In this document: positions 22,861-34,149 of the stretch, piece by piece
How positions within the stretch are numbered: the first letter of the stretch is position 1
Layout: every line of letters begins with the position of its first letter
Assembly (NCBI GenBank): GCA_948567375.1
Contig: OX419756.1
Location: forward strand, 52,492,552-52,556,551
Source: Lunularia cruciata
Lineage: Eukaryota; Streptophyta; Marchantiopsida; Lunulariales; Lunulariaceae
Length of the DNA: 64,000 nt
Direction of reading: 5' to 3'
Program-made: the position numbers and the translations under genes
The notes under the pieces: generated by a model
Database searches by the model: none
Told to the model about the DNA's origin: nothing
Seen by the model: the letters and a program-made list of their open reading frames with translations, nothing else

Positions 22861-25340
22861 TCAATCACTTTGGAGAAGTGAAAGCAAAAGCAAAAGCAAA
22901 ATGTACGAGATATACTCTGTATCATCATCCTGATTTTTTTTTTCAAGTCTTACAACTGATGTCAACATTCATTGCAAATAACGTGTAGGTAATGAATAGC
23001 TATCCACTTCTAACAGCAAAGAGCAATATTATACAACATTGTCTCTAAATTTGTTTCTTCTCGCGTGTCATCAGCTTCAAAATACAGGGGGAAAAGCTTT
23101 GGGGGATTAGGTCCATTTCACATGTTGAGTTTTATATTTGTACGGTTTGATAGGGTCTTCCATCCTTCTGGTTATCCTACACGGTTGCCTCTTCTTCCAA
23201 AGAAAGCTTTGGAGGTTTGATCTATAGCAACATCCATTCTGCAACAGCTGAACAAGGTGACCGCGGAAAGTTTAAAGAAGGTGTCGTGAGGTACTTGAGG
23301 GTGCTAGCCCTTTATTTCAGTGAGGTTGGCGCGCGTTGGTGTTAAGTTTTCAAATATACTCTGCAAGTCTCGTGGTAGTCAATTTGTCATCCGCGTCACC
23401 TATTTGGTATAATATTTATTTTATGAACGGAAATTACACTAATTTTCCCGTTAGGGAAATTTAAATATATTCAATTATTAACCCATTGGTAATATATTCA
23501 ATTATTAGCTCATTGGCGAGTTACAAAATTAATTAAAAAATTTATAATTTATCCCGCACGCAAACATCAATCAAAACTATTTCTGAAACCCTTTGTTATA
23601 CCACTTTGGTTCCAAAAATAAACTCATCGCGAGACCAGTATAAAAGCGACCGCGAAGAATAAGGAACCCATCGAGCCGTACAAGGATCACGCATAAGAGG
23701 TGGAATGGGGCTCTGGGTGTAAAGGGCCCATCCTATCGTTCTTGTTATCCTCCGCGGTGCCTTTTTCTCAGTATTTTTCAAATCATATAAGTGACTTCAA
23801 CGTTCGGAATGAAAAAGACGACCACGTAGAACACGTCAAGGATGAGACATTCAGAAGAATACATATCTAGCGAGCATACGATAATAACAAGAACAGCTCA
23901 GTTCGGCATGTGAAGAATAACAGGGTTTTTATGATTCCTCTTTCTCGAAAGTTCTCTCTTCTACTTCTTTTGTCTCCCCTTTGTACGGCTTGATGGGGTT
24001 CTTCCCATCCTTCTTGTGTTCTATGAGGTCGGCTTTTTTCGAAAGTTGTTCAGGTAATGTGCGCATATCATCTGCTTCTGCCATTGGACATAGAAGTTCG
24101 AGGTTAAACCGCAGGCATTTGATTCGATGTACGTAGGATCAAGGCTCTGATTTCTCTAAGGCTACGTCACTTTGACAGAAAATGTCTTTGGTGATACGTT
24201 TTGGATCCATAGATTTAAGGTTTTCGATGCGCCATCAATATTTTATATCCTTTCGAGTACTCCGTGGATGTCGATGATGTTATTCTTTGGATCATCGTCG
24301 TTTCATTTTCACTAATATGCTGTCACTTTCTGAAGCAAATATAAAATAATTCGCGGGGTGGCACGTTCTTCTGGATTTTGTAGATTTTCCGTTACAGGTC
24401 TATGACTTTCAGATCTTTGGTTAAATTAAGGGAATCGATAGACCGCAGACATGATATACAGTCAAGAGCGGTCCCACTTCCACAGCAATGTGAAATTGAC
24501 TTCAGTAAACCTGCCGAAACTTGTGCCTTCAGTAGCATGTGGCACTAACCGTGTCAGATGAGTGCTCACACGCGCTGACTCCAATGCTTACACACATCTT
24601 AAACACACCTGCAAAGGGATTGACCACTATGCTTAGATCAAATCAACATCCACATTCGGCTACGTAATAAGACAGGTGTGTGTATTCTTCATAAGAAGGT
24701 GACGACCTTGCGGTTCAAAATGTATTTTTCCACGGAATACTTTTTCATGGCATGTGGTATTGTACCTTTGGCTAGACTTCAATCTCCCAAGATCAAGAAG
24801 TTTCATGAGTTTTGACCTTGAAGTTCCATGGGTTCTGGTACCCAGATGTGAATAGGTTAGAAGACGAACCTACGAAGTCAAGCATTTAATCTTGAAGGAT
24901 GATAGGTGAGTATGAAGGATGATAGAAGAGGACATTTTCCGCTAAGGAACTATTCCCTTTTGTTTCCTGCAGATGGTAACTCAGGCAGTAAACTTTTAGT
25001 TTCTCAATCCTGACTAAGACGAAAAAGGCGACCTCGTAGAACACATGAAGGCTTGATGGGGTCTTCAACCCTTCATGGAAGACGCCATCAAGCCTTGCAA
25101 GGAAGGGACAAAAAGGTAAAATGGGGCTAGGTCACAATAGTATAGACATGAAAAATCTGCACTATCGCACCTAAGTTGCACACAGCCTCATGATTGTCTA
25201 AATAAAACAAGAAATCACCAAGTTGTACAAGAGAGAAACAAAAGAGGTACAATGGGGTTAGATCTCGTAGTATTGATATGAAAAAAATTAAAATTGCATA
25301 TAATAAATATGCACTACCGCACCTACGAAGAACACTGCCC
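22861..25340. mobile_element. Cluster of short 3' tails of the non-LTR family, both orientations
   Basis: At least six fragments carry the family signature (rules: GGTCGCC-like 3' end, CCATCAAGCCGTACAAGG, GACAAAAGAGGTA, AATGGGGCT, CTATCGCACCTAAG). Minus-orientation pieces: about 23,640-23,720, 23,805-23,850, 25,020-25,190 and 25,215-25,330. Opposite pieces: about 23,135-23,215 and 23,965-24,045. They share the 3' end but not the 5' end, so they are better explained as truncated LINE copies than as one SINE. The rest of the interval shows no gene. Confidence 0.65.
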
Positions 25341-25918
25341 CATACTTACGAAGTAGCACACGATATCACCGGTCAAGAAAACAGTCTGAAGAGATGGGTC
25401 AAAACGGTAAAAGTTGCGCTCCCCAAGTGTTCTTCACTTGGTCAATACTGCGCAAACTTGACTACACAATCCGCTAGATAGCCAAACCTGAGTCAGCATG
25501 AGCACCACACTAAAGGGTTCAGTGCACAAGGAAAATTATAAAAGATACACGAGCACCATGTTTGACACTGAGAATTCACGATCTTTGACTCGGCATCTGG
25601 TGATTTTGAGCACGCACATTTGTCAGATGGATACGTAACGGTCGGTCTATGTCTTCAGTTCATACTCCTAATGGTTCGTCAATGAGTTTCACAGGACTAA
25701 CTACTTTTGTTTCCAAGAAGATACTGTATGAACTAAGTCACATGATCATAAATTAAGCTTCTCTCTCGCAACTCAGGGGACGGTCGAGAAACTTGCATTT
25801 GCGGGAATGTAAATGCCGTATACGCAGGAACGTAAGATACCGGTATGACAATTGCCGGGAGCTACAAAACAATACTGTGGATATCGTACATGTAGGTACA
25901 GGTTTGTACAGTAGGATC

Positions 25919-26085
25919 CGATGGGAGGCAGCTGGCGGCGATGTCTACTATATAAGAGACAGAACCGTACCCTCAAATGCGCAATCCAATGAGTGTGGAT
26001 GCGATGGGAGGCAGCTGGCGCCTGTGTCTACAGTACACAAAAGACGGTACCGTACCCTCTCAGGCGCAAGCTAATGAACTGTGAG
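25919..26085. repeat. Two-copy direct tandem repeat, 83-bp period
   Basis: CGATGGGAGGCAGCTGGCG begins at 25,919 and 26,002. Both units continue with TGTCTAC, a GACxGxACCGTACCCTC-like block and GCGCAA. Divergence is moderate. Confidence 0.8.
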
Positions 26086-26494
26086 ATCGTCACTCGATCT
26101 ACGGCTGTGTGCCTTGTTCCCGATGCTGTTTTCAAGCATCTGCGATGCCGCAAGTTCGGCATTCGGACATCAACTGACATTTTTGAGGTTCCGGTAGTGT
26201 TTTGCTGTTTCTTCTAGCACGGTTCGTTGGTCCCGCATCTGTCTATCGTTCGAGGAGTTGATGGTCCGTTCGTCCTGCATCGAGGCACTGCTCGATCAGG
26301 ACTCTTGCTGCTAACGCTCTTATCCACCGCACCACCAACGTTTTGGAGAACAATGTTGTGACGACTCGGGCATTAGCCGGGTCCTGTGAACAGCCATTGC
26401 TGCGACGTAGTGAGGATTTCATTGTTGGGTTCTATGTCACGGAGTATTGTGACTCTACTTGCTGGTGAGCATTTCCATTCAGCTTGTTTATCTT

Positions 26495-26550
26495 GCGATA
26501 GTTTGTGAAGCCCTCTGGCGATAGTTTGTGAAGCCCTCTGGCGATAGTTT
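26495..26550. repeat. 23-bp tandem repeat, 2.4 copies
   Basis: GCGATAGTTTGTGAAGCCC plus TCTG occurs at 26,495-26,517 and 26,518-26,540, followed by a partial GCGATAGTTT. Confidence 0.9.
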
Positions 26551-28439
26551 GCTATGTTCAAACCTCCGCAAATTAGGAGCATTGTTCATTTGAGATTCCA
26601 GTCATTCTTGTCCATTTCTGTCAAATCTAATCCAGGAAACAAACTTGATTCGTGATTCTACATACAATTTCATGAGAAGACGCTTCTCCAGTCGTGTCTT
26701 AAGTCTAACGTTCCACCTACCTTCGTAATTTATATTACCACGGGACTGTGAGTTCGAGTGTTACTGTTTACGTGCTGTAGCTCGAGATTGAGTCACGCAA
26801 CATATATACTGACAGCAGCGGGCGGGCCCAGTGAAGTAATGTGCTTTCGAGTTCACGCTATTTGAATGCCTTCAGTATGCCAGGCTTGAGTGCTGCGGGA
26901 ATCAAGACATGTACACTCTCGTGATGTTTCAGTTGTTTCCCGCTCAATCACTTCGGACTGGGAAATATTCAGTTCTTGGATGGACTTCGCAACCGTATTT
27001 TCTGCATCTTACATTCTACTTTGAACTGTCAAGGAGTTCCATGTGGCGGGTTCCGGACATGATAGGGTATCCTAGTCGAAAGAGGATGGCTCGTCATTGC
27101 CGTATCGAGCAACTACGTGTACTTTGGTAAAGTTCCACGAGAATCCATACATTGATCGGAGTGCGCAATTCGACATACCTTAGCAGTTAACACTCCTCTT
27201 TCGCCATGATCTGCGGCGCGCCGTCTGCAAGTGCGGATGACGCGGTTTGCTACCCTTTAAGCGGTCAGCTTTGGAGCTAGATATCTAGGGCACCTAGATT
27301 GCGTATGGTGTTAGAAACCTGCCGAATGCTCTGAACGGGACCCCGGGGACATGATTGTAGTTCTTTTGCTTACGCTGGGTAGATTATGGTACATCGGGAG
27401 GGTTAAAAATCTTCTTATCCTTCATCGTGCTACCACTACATCCGCTGGATATGCAGATATCGGATAGTGAAGACAGACTCCTTTGGTGATGTGAGGAAAC
27501 TTGGTTATTTGTAGGTTAGTCTGGAGGTATCATCTCTATCTGCATATGTCTACGAACGTAATCTGGCCATTTCTTGTGGAGGTGCTTTTCCCGATGTAGA
27601 TCTCGACTTCCTTCCACATTGGACCTATGACCCGCACGGAACTTGATTGAACCCATAACTCGACATACTAACATAAAACACGTACAACGAGAAAGTATGC
27701 CCAAGGGGAAAACCGACCTTGGTGGATATGCTTGACAGTCTACTGTTCGTCTTCCAGAGATTTTTGTCCTCGATGTGCTTTAGATAAGAATATCACGGTC
27801 TCGATTCTTCTAGAATTCATCGTGTGCTGGAGGGGAAACCAAGTCTGATGGAGATGGTCGACAGTCTTGTCACCGTCTCTTTTGTAGGAACTCTTTTCGT
27901 CAGAGACGTAATATACAGATGTTACTACTTCCCGTCTCGGTTCTTCGGGAGTTTAGTATGGGACTCAGTCTTAACATCATGAAACTCTTGCAAGGATGCG
28001 AAATAGAACATCCTCGAGATAGTTTTTCGGTTCTTAAGGTCTGCAAGCTGGAGGGGGATTAGTTTCTTGCTCGAGCTCACATTATTTATGTATCCGTCAT
28101 GACCTTCATGTTTCATGCTTCAGAGAACTAATAGTTCGAATTACTGATACTCATAATGCTCCAGCGTGAGACAAGCAGTCTTTTCAAGGAATTGATGAAA
28201 TTAGTTCATGAGCGAAACTGAGTCTTAACATCATGAAACTCAAAATTGGGATATATATTCTGTCTAATGCACTGCTTTTGTTGTTGTGTTCTTCAGGATC
28301 TTGGGGAAATTTTGACTTGTTACTGACCGTAGAGACGAGGCCGACATCCTACGCGATTACATCGCTTACTCGTGAAAGGGAATCGTGTGCTTCTTTCAGA
28401 GGCAACGAATAAACAGCTCTGATCTGCCCTGATTCTGAG

Positions 28440-29456
28440 ATGGGACCCGTGAGGCGTTGTCCTACAAATGTCGTCCTATGTTGTCTGATTTGGCTATTGG
28501 TGACATGGATTATCCTCGATTATCTAGTCGTCCGCCCAGATCATTCAGCTCAGCCATTCCAAAATCGGGGGACCGGAGGCCCTCTTGCCGAGAACCTTCT
28601 ACAACCTCGATGGAGGACGCAAGTTGAGGGGAGGCAAGGGAATCACGATTGCCAAACCAGAGAAGGACACTTCGAAGATGATGGTGATTACGAAAAGGCA
28701 GAAAATCCGTGGACCCAGCTAAAGTGGTTGGGCCAACCTGCTGCTTGTAGAGTAAGGGGCGAATTGATTGAGAGACTAGATGCTGTCAACAATTTTCGGA
28801 GAGGTTTTGCTCTCCGATTTGTTAACGACGTGGAGGACAGAACACATATTCTGCCGTGGCTGCTCGGCAGCAAAATAGATCTGAACAGGCGAAAGAGGAG
28901 GGTATTCATGGATTTGGGTTCAAACACCTTCGAATCAAGCATCCAGTGGTTTATCCAAATGTACCCCTGCGATTTCACGGAAATTCATGCTTTTGAGACA
29001 CGGCTTGATATACTTCGACTTCCGAGTGCTTTCCCAGAGCAGAACAACTGGGTTCAAGAGAATCCTGCTTCCAGAAGGACCAAAGGCAGGGCTGGTATTC
29101 CGTCGTGGATGCTCAAGCGCATCAAGGTGTACAATAAGTTCATTTCGGATCTAGATGATCTTGATTCATCTTCCGTTAACATCACTCGCTTCATGAAGGA
29201 GGAACTTAAACTTACAGCGAAGGATACAGTAGTGGTGAAAATGGACATAGAGGACAGCGAGTGGCCGATCCTAACAAGGTGGATGAACGACCCAGAGATG
29301 GTTGCGATAGTGGATGAAATTTTTGTGGAGGTCCACTACAACCATTCTACTATGTTCAACTACAACTGGAACAAGTTCACGCACCAGAGGCACGAGGCTA
29401 AGAAACTTCTTGCGGATCTGCGGTGGAGGGGATATTACGTTCACTTTTGGCCTTGA
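28440..29456 (+). CDS. FkbM-like methyltransferase-family protein, single exon
   Basis: 338 residues from an ATG, no intron. Residues about 11-33 form a hydrophobic signal anchor (CLIWLLVTWIILDYLVV), so the protein is probably a type II membrane protein with the rest in the Golgi/ER lumen. Residues about 155-305 resemble a plant family related to FkbM methyltransferases: FMDLGSNTFESSIQWF (SAM-binding loop), DFTEIHAFE, VVVKMDIEDSEWPIL and VDEIFVEVHYNH, ending in YYVHFWP. The usual DIEGSEW motif reads DIEDSEW here. The centre of the domain (after HAFETRLDIL) looks shorter than I expect. Substrate is unknown. It is isolated in a repeat-rich, gene-poor interval, so it could be a young retrocopy or a decaying paralogue, although the frame is fully open. 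Confidence 0.8.
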   Translation: MGPVRRCPTNVVLCCLIWLLVTWIILDYLVVRPDHSAQPFQNRGTGGPLAENLLQPRWRTQVEGRQGNHDCQTREGHFEDDGDYEKAENPWTQLKWLGQPAACRVRGELIERLDAVNNFRRGFALRFVNDVEDRTHILPWLLGSKIDLNRRKRRVFMDLGSNTFESSIQWFIQMYPCDFTEIHAFETRLDILRLPSAFPEQNNWVQENPASRRTKGRAGIPSWMLKRIKVYNKFISDLDDLDSSSVNITRFMKEELKLTAKDTVVVKMDIEDSEWPILTRWMNDPEMVAIVDEIFVEVHYNHSTMFNYNWNKFTHQRHEAKKLLADLRWRGYYVHFWP

Positions 29457-30930
29457 GGCTTGGCACGAAGTTATTGACATTGCCGTCTTTTTCTTAACCG
29501 ACTGTCAAGTTGTATAACTGTAAGCGGTCCTTCCCACAGCACGTACTACCAGTTTCCCCTTAGGGGGAGAGAGTCGGTGTCGAACTGACTTTCAATTGTA
29601 AAATTTGAGCTGCTCCGGACAGTCCTTCCTACACCACCTGCTACAAATATTCTGTTTGGTTAGTGAGACGTTGCCGAACGCGTCTCTGTTCTGCTTCGAT
29701 GGTTCTCCAAATGGAGCAGAAGAGCTGTTTGTGTACCGCATATCCTGCTCCCATGCGAGCTGGACATGAAGAAGATGAATAACTTCACAGGTCTAGCGGG
29801 TCAACGACCTGGACCCAGCGACTGTCGGTAGAGTCACACCACATAGGCCTTGCAACGAGTTCAAAGAACAGTGATCATAGATTCACATTAAGCATCAAGA
29901 TAGTAGAATTTTATTCTCTAGATCTAAAAAGTCTTAACTTGACTTGCCTACGAACAATGCATGTCAATACATTTTTTCATACCCTCGGGTTTTGATACAG
30001 CGTTCTGGTCTCGGGTTTCGTTTAGAACAAAATGCCATCTCCTCAGGTCTTTCAACCTTAGCCGGGGGCATGCACATTTCCGTCTTGTACAAGTATCTAC
30101 AGTAGTTGCTACCATGAAAGGAACAACTATCATTCCAAAGCATTCTAGATGAGCAGTGTTAACTGTAAATCTTATTACTATTAACACACTCGACGCTGAA
30201 TGACCTATTCAGCATCCGTGTAATTTTGGATAGATCTTCGAGCAATCGTTCTCTTAGTAAGCTTTTGTGATGTACCGAGCATAATGCTGTTAGGTCTTCC
30301 CATGACCAGTCTGTTTTGTTGACCTTATTTCCCTGGACTTCAACCTGTAGAGGAATACAATAGTCAAGACCGCGTTTCGTCTACTAGTTGGGAAACGAAC
30401 AACTGCAAACCTTGCCTTTGTTGTGACGTTCATTACCTGATATAGCACATACCTGCGATTTCCACAATTCTCCGCCAAGACGAGATAATGGGATTGCATG
30501 AAAGAGATATAGGGGTCGGTGGCCATCTCAATAAGGTGTCGCGAAAAGAGAATGGAACTTATGAGAAAATTTTGTTTAACTAGGCTGTTGAGACTCAGCA
30601 ATTTCACTCAATTGTTCAGTAAGGTGTTTTTTATCTAGGCTCGAGAGTTTATACTGCAAAGTTTGTCATCAGTGAATGTTAATAATCTCACTTGAAACGG
30701 TTTGGGTTTTTATCAAGGGACAGGGAATAGTCAACAAGATTATTAACTACACAAAAAGATTATAACAAATATGTTCTAATCACGAGGGCCATAGAAGGTT
30801 TTGCCATTTAGATTTTACGGTTTATGGTGGAAAGATCCTCTTCAATCAACTCTAACAATCACATCAATCAATGATATTCATATTGAGGGTCCTTGCGCAT
30901 TCATCAATTGAGATATTCATAGTAGATAGA
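29457..30930. other. Gene-free stretch
   Basis: No supported gene or mobile element between the FkbM-like gene and the non-LTR retrotransposon. Confidence 0.5.
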
Positions 30931-31279
30931 GAGAAAGAGGCGACCGTGTAATAAACCCGAGCGATGGGAAGACCCTATCAAGCCTTACAAGGGAGAGACA
31001 AAAAAGATAACATGGGGCTAAGCCCCATGAGTCTATATGAGAAATCTGCCCTACCGCACCTAAGATATACGAGCTATGGAAGTCGTACGGTCTACACACA
31101 ACTGGAGCATCCGAAGAAACATCACCTAATGTGATTACTCTCCTATGAATTGCACCAGCCACGGCCCTATGTAGAGCAATGGACACACGTTATCTAAAAT
31201 ATACTACAAAGTATGAGAGTGAGAGTGGTACCCCTGACACCTAACATGATAAGCTCTCGTGCACTCCCTGACAAATGTG

Positions 31280-31992
31280 TCAAATGCCATGTCCATCGCT
31301 CCATATAACTCCAAGGCTAGAGGAACAAAGAGGTGACCTCGTTGCATGCCTATACTTGGAGACCTTGCGACATGATGTTGCACTCGCCGCCCATCCAATG
31401 GGATGGGTAATCACTCCCTCCGAAACTGTATCCCATTTAGGGTCCGTAACCACAACATCCGCTACTGTCACCTAATCATCTCGGCCAAGTATAAGTCTGC
31501 ACTGACACGTGTCGTCTGCAAAGCATACAAACGCTCCTTCCAAGCCAAGTATCCACTATCTCGTGCCATAGCAAACACTATGTCCCTAATGACATCATGG
31601 GTAGCTATCCTCTGTCCTCCAAAAGGACACCGTGTCATGTGGACCGCTGCTGCATCTAGTGTAGAACCACACTCACAAGTGAGTAATGAAGATGCAGATG
31701 GGTGGACCAAACCTAGGCAAAACCTCATCACTATAGAGAAAGTAGTTGGTGCGAGTCGGAATGCCCTAATGCACAGTCTAACTAGGATTCTTGTCCAGCA
31801 AGAGCAAAGACGTGCTCTAGTAGCTTGAGGAATGGACGAGTCAACTAAGAGAGAATGTAGCATATGCTCACACTGTCGCTCCATCAAGGAAGACTGTAAA
31901 CCTCTAGTCCAATCTGACAATAATGAAGCAAAAGGTGGAAAATCCTCTTGTGCTCGTGGGGATAGACTATCTCTCGTCTGCCGCAATAACAC
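31280..31992 (-). pseudogene. Zinc knuckle and restriction-like endonuclease domain
   Basis: The minus strand encodes CECG...HMTRC, a CxC-x9-HxxxC zinc-binding cluster, followed by AWKERLYALQTTRVSADLYL, a stop, then VTVADVVVTDPKW and KVSKYRH. The E, R-x-x-D, D-V-x-V and K-x-x-K/Y pattern fits the PD-(D/E)xK-like nuclease that nicks target DNA in R2-type elements. One in-frame stop after LYLAEMIR breaks it. The same block is present in the truncated copy at 14,649-14,855. Confidence 0.65.
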
Positions 31993-33495
31993 CTAGAGAG
32001 AAAAGGATCCTCTCTCAACCTCTGTCACATAAGTCTCCAAAACCGGCCTATCAACAAGCAAAAAACGAGAGGAAAGTTGGGGTGCCGAGAGAGCCCAATT
32101 ACGCAAAAATGCTATAGGTGTTGTCTCCTCCATAGATATCAAGCCATACCCACCACATGAGATTGGCAGAGCCGTCTGTCTATGTGCCAAATCCCCTATC
32201 ACCCACTCAAAAGTCCTTGGTCCAATAATATCACCAAAGACTCCCATAATCCTCCTATCAAATGCTCTTGGATGTGATAGGAAGGACGGTGAAGGAGGAA
32301 CTGTACGGTTGAGGTAGGATGGTCGATGAGCAATACTGGAAGAGAGTATACCAAATGTCACCTACGGATCTCCTAATAATGGAAGGTCATCCACATGGAG
32401 AACATCCTCTGCAAGGGCACCGTCTAAGAAGCGTGTGACAAAATCCTCCGATCCTACTGGCACTCCAAGAACACAAAGTACATTTGTGGATGTGATACAT
32501 CTCTCTAGAAGCTCAAGGTGGGAAGGGATACCTAAAGTGGACCATGCTCTACACTTTGACACCTTGACTCTCAAGCCTAGTAGATGTAGCTCGGTAGCCA
32601 AGTAGTTAGAGGCCTACCTAATCTGATCTATAGGGCCTACGATGTGTGTATCATCTGCCAAGGAGGGAAATACACAACCTGGCATGGCCAAAGTAGTAGA
32701 TAAGAGAGCTCTAAAGTGAGCCATGGTAAATAAGGGCCCTCCAAAGGATCTCCTTAACGTATACCAACAGTTGACTCCAAGACGGTGACTAGCTCCTATG
32801 AACCACCATGTTGGTAGTAAAGAAAAGCAAGAGAGCCATAAAAAGACTGCACAAAAAGAATGAGACTCGCCAAGGATCCACCAGCCTCCCTAAGCTCTCT
32901 AAAGATGGATGTTTGTGAGATGCTATTAAAAGCATTCTCAACATCCACTTGAAGGATGACCCACTTCCGGATAGATATCTAGGAGTGCTCTAATGCCTAA
33001 AGATATAGCCTCACATCCTCCAGGTGTAGCTACTCCAAATTGATGTGGACTGAGGTGTTGTTGAAAGTGAGAATGATGCTAAAGGACATTGGTATGACTG
33101 ACCAAATGCAAAAAGACCTCTCCAATAGCAATCGGTCTAATGCCCCTTGTGTCCTTCTCCATCGCAAGAAGTCAACCAGCACCTAACACCCAACTAACAG
33201 ACATAGGAATGTCTCCTCTCGCTATTGCTTTAGCCACATGAAACAACTTGGTAAAACTACTAGAAGGATCATTTGCCTAGAAGCAATCTCTAAGGTGCTC
33301 ATAAACCATCCCTGACAAGCCTCCTGAGGAAAGGCGAGGGGCAATGCACAATGCTTGTGCAAATAATGACCTATCAAGACATAAAGGCTGCTCACGTTGA
33401 TAATCTAAGACCTCTAGTGGTAGTCCTTCTATTGCTATAGGATGTAGTGAGCATAGGGAAGAGATAGTCTCATCAATAGGACTCACCATAGACAA
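31993..33495 (-). pseudogene. Non-LTR reverse transcriptase domain (broken)
   Basis: In sense order: APRLSSGGLSGMVYEHLRDC (33,390-33,280), the motif before RT fingers; QVDVENAFNSIS (motif A, Asp at 32,943-32,945); LADDTHIVGP (motif C, LADD at 32,650-32,661); then thumb and connection segments through 32,601-31,993, including SKCRAWS and GVPVGSEDFV. Motifs A and C lie in different frames, so the gene is dead. The xADD active site and lack of LTRs distinguish it from the neighbouring chromovirus. Confidence 0.8.
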
Positions 33496-33539
33496 AGGGT
33501 GCAGTGCTTGTGCTGCTCTACTAAACTCTCCCGCCTGAC

Positions 33540-34073
33540 CTAATGTCCTACACTATCGTAATCAAGTGGACTCTGTGGTATCCTGTGGTGATGCTTGTCT
33601 CCCAAAATCATGTAGCCTAACAAACTCCTCCTGAAGGGCCGCCCAATCCCCCATTTTGAATCAATGAAATCTAGCAGCCACCTCTCTATGCCCCGCCTGT
33701 CCCTCTCTAGCATAACCAAGACACCGTCGAGGGAGAAAGAAGAATAAGAACCATGCTTACTCGTCCAAGGGATCACGTGCCAAAAAATCAAGAGGTAGGT
33801 GAAAGCTTGTCTAGCCTCATCATGGAGTGTGCATGGTAGCCTATGAAATAGATGTGGATAAGGAAAACTAGTCTCAAATAACCCCAAAATGCAACCCGCT
33901 TGAGAAGCTAACCACTCCCAAGACTCAATCAATATCCCCGGAATGATCAAAGAAGAGAGAGAAGAAGCGTGTGTAATCCAGAGTGTCACTATTGTTGATG
34001 TGGTTGCTCGTCTCATGTGAGCATTGCAAGTGGTCCAATCGTAGTCCTTGTGCATCCTTTACCCCTTGCGAGG
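33540..34073 (-). pseudogene. N-terminal region of the non-LTR element ORF
   Basis: A 171-codon open stretch containing DYDWTTCNAHMRRATTSTIV near its start, where W-x2-C-x3-H looks like the second half of a C2H2 zinc finger. The first half (residues SCPVCHRRF) is found at 39,727 onward, beyond the inserted chromovirus, in a shifted frame. N-terminal zinc fingers are usual in R2/NeSL-type elements for target recognition. Confidence 0.55.
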
Positions 34074-34078
34074 TAAAG
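34074..34078. repeat. Target site duplication TAAAG (left)
   Basis: TAAAG directly before the 5' LTR, matched by TAAAG at 39,722-39,726 directly after the 3' LTR. Five bases is the usual length for Ty3/gypsy integrase. Confidence 0.92.
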
Positions 34079-34149
34079 TGTAACAATATGGAGTTTAGCG
34101 ATGAAGTTAGTCGGGCTTACGAAGTAGCACATAAAGACAAAGTAGCCTA

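Larger units (their letters stand above)
25341..28439. other. Gene-free stretch before the FkbM-like gene
   Basis: GC content is visibly higher than in the region to the left. No transposon similarity or gene is recognised. It contains an 83-bp tandem duplication (25,919 to about 26,085) and a 23-bp tandem repeat (26,495-26,550). The promoter of the gene at 28,440 should lie at its right end, but I cannot point to a clear TATA box. Confidence 0.4.
30935..34073 (-). mobile_element. RLE-type non-LTR retrotransposon, main part (interrupted)
   Basis: Minus-strand LINE-like element with RT followed by a C-terminal zinc knuckle and restriction-like endonuclease (RLE), the layout of R2, NeSL and Utopia-type elements, which integrate by target-primed reverse transcription. 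In sense order: N-terminal region (34,073-33,540), RT (33,495 to about 31,993), zinc knuckle and RLE (about 31,992-31,280), then the 3' UTR to 30,935. A chromovirus splits off the first part, which lies at 39,727 onward. Frameshifts and stops break the ORF. There is no poly(A) tail: the end in sense is GGTCGCCTC, matching other copies. Confidence 0.75.

Noticed and set aside
31403-31828. 141-codon plus-strand frame, with a relative at 14,995-15,177
   Set aside because: Conserved only because it is antisense to the endonuclease region of the non-LTR element present in both copies.
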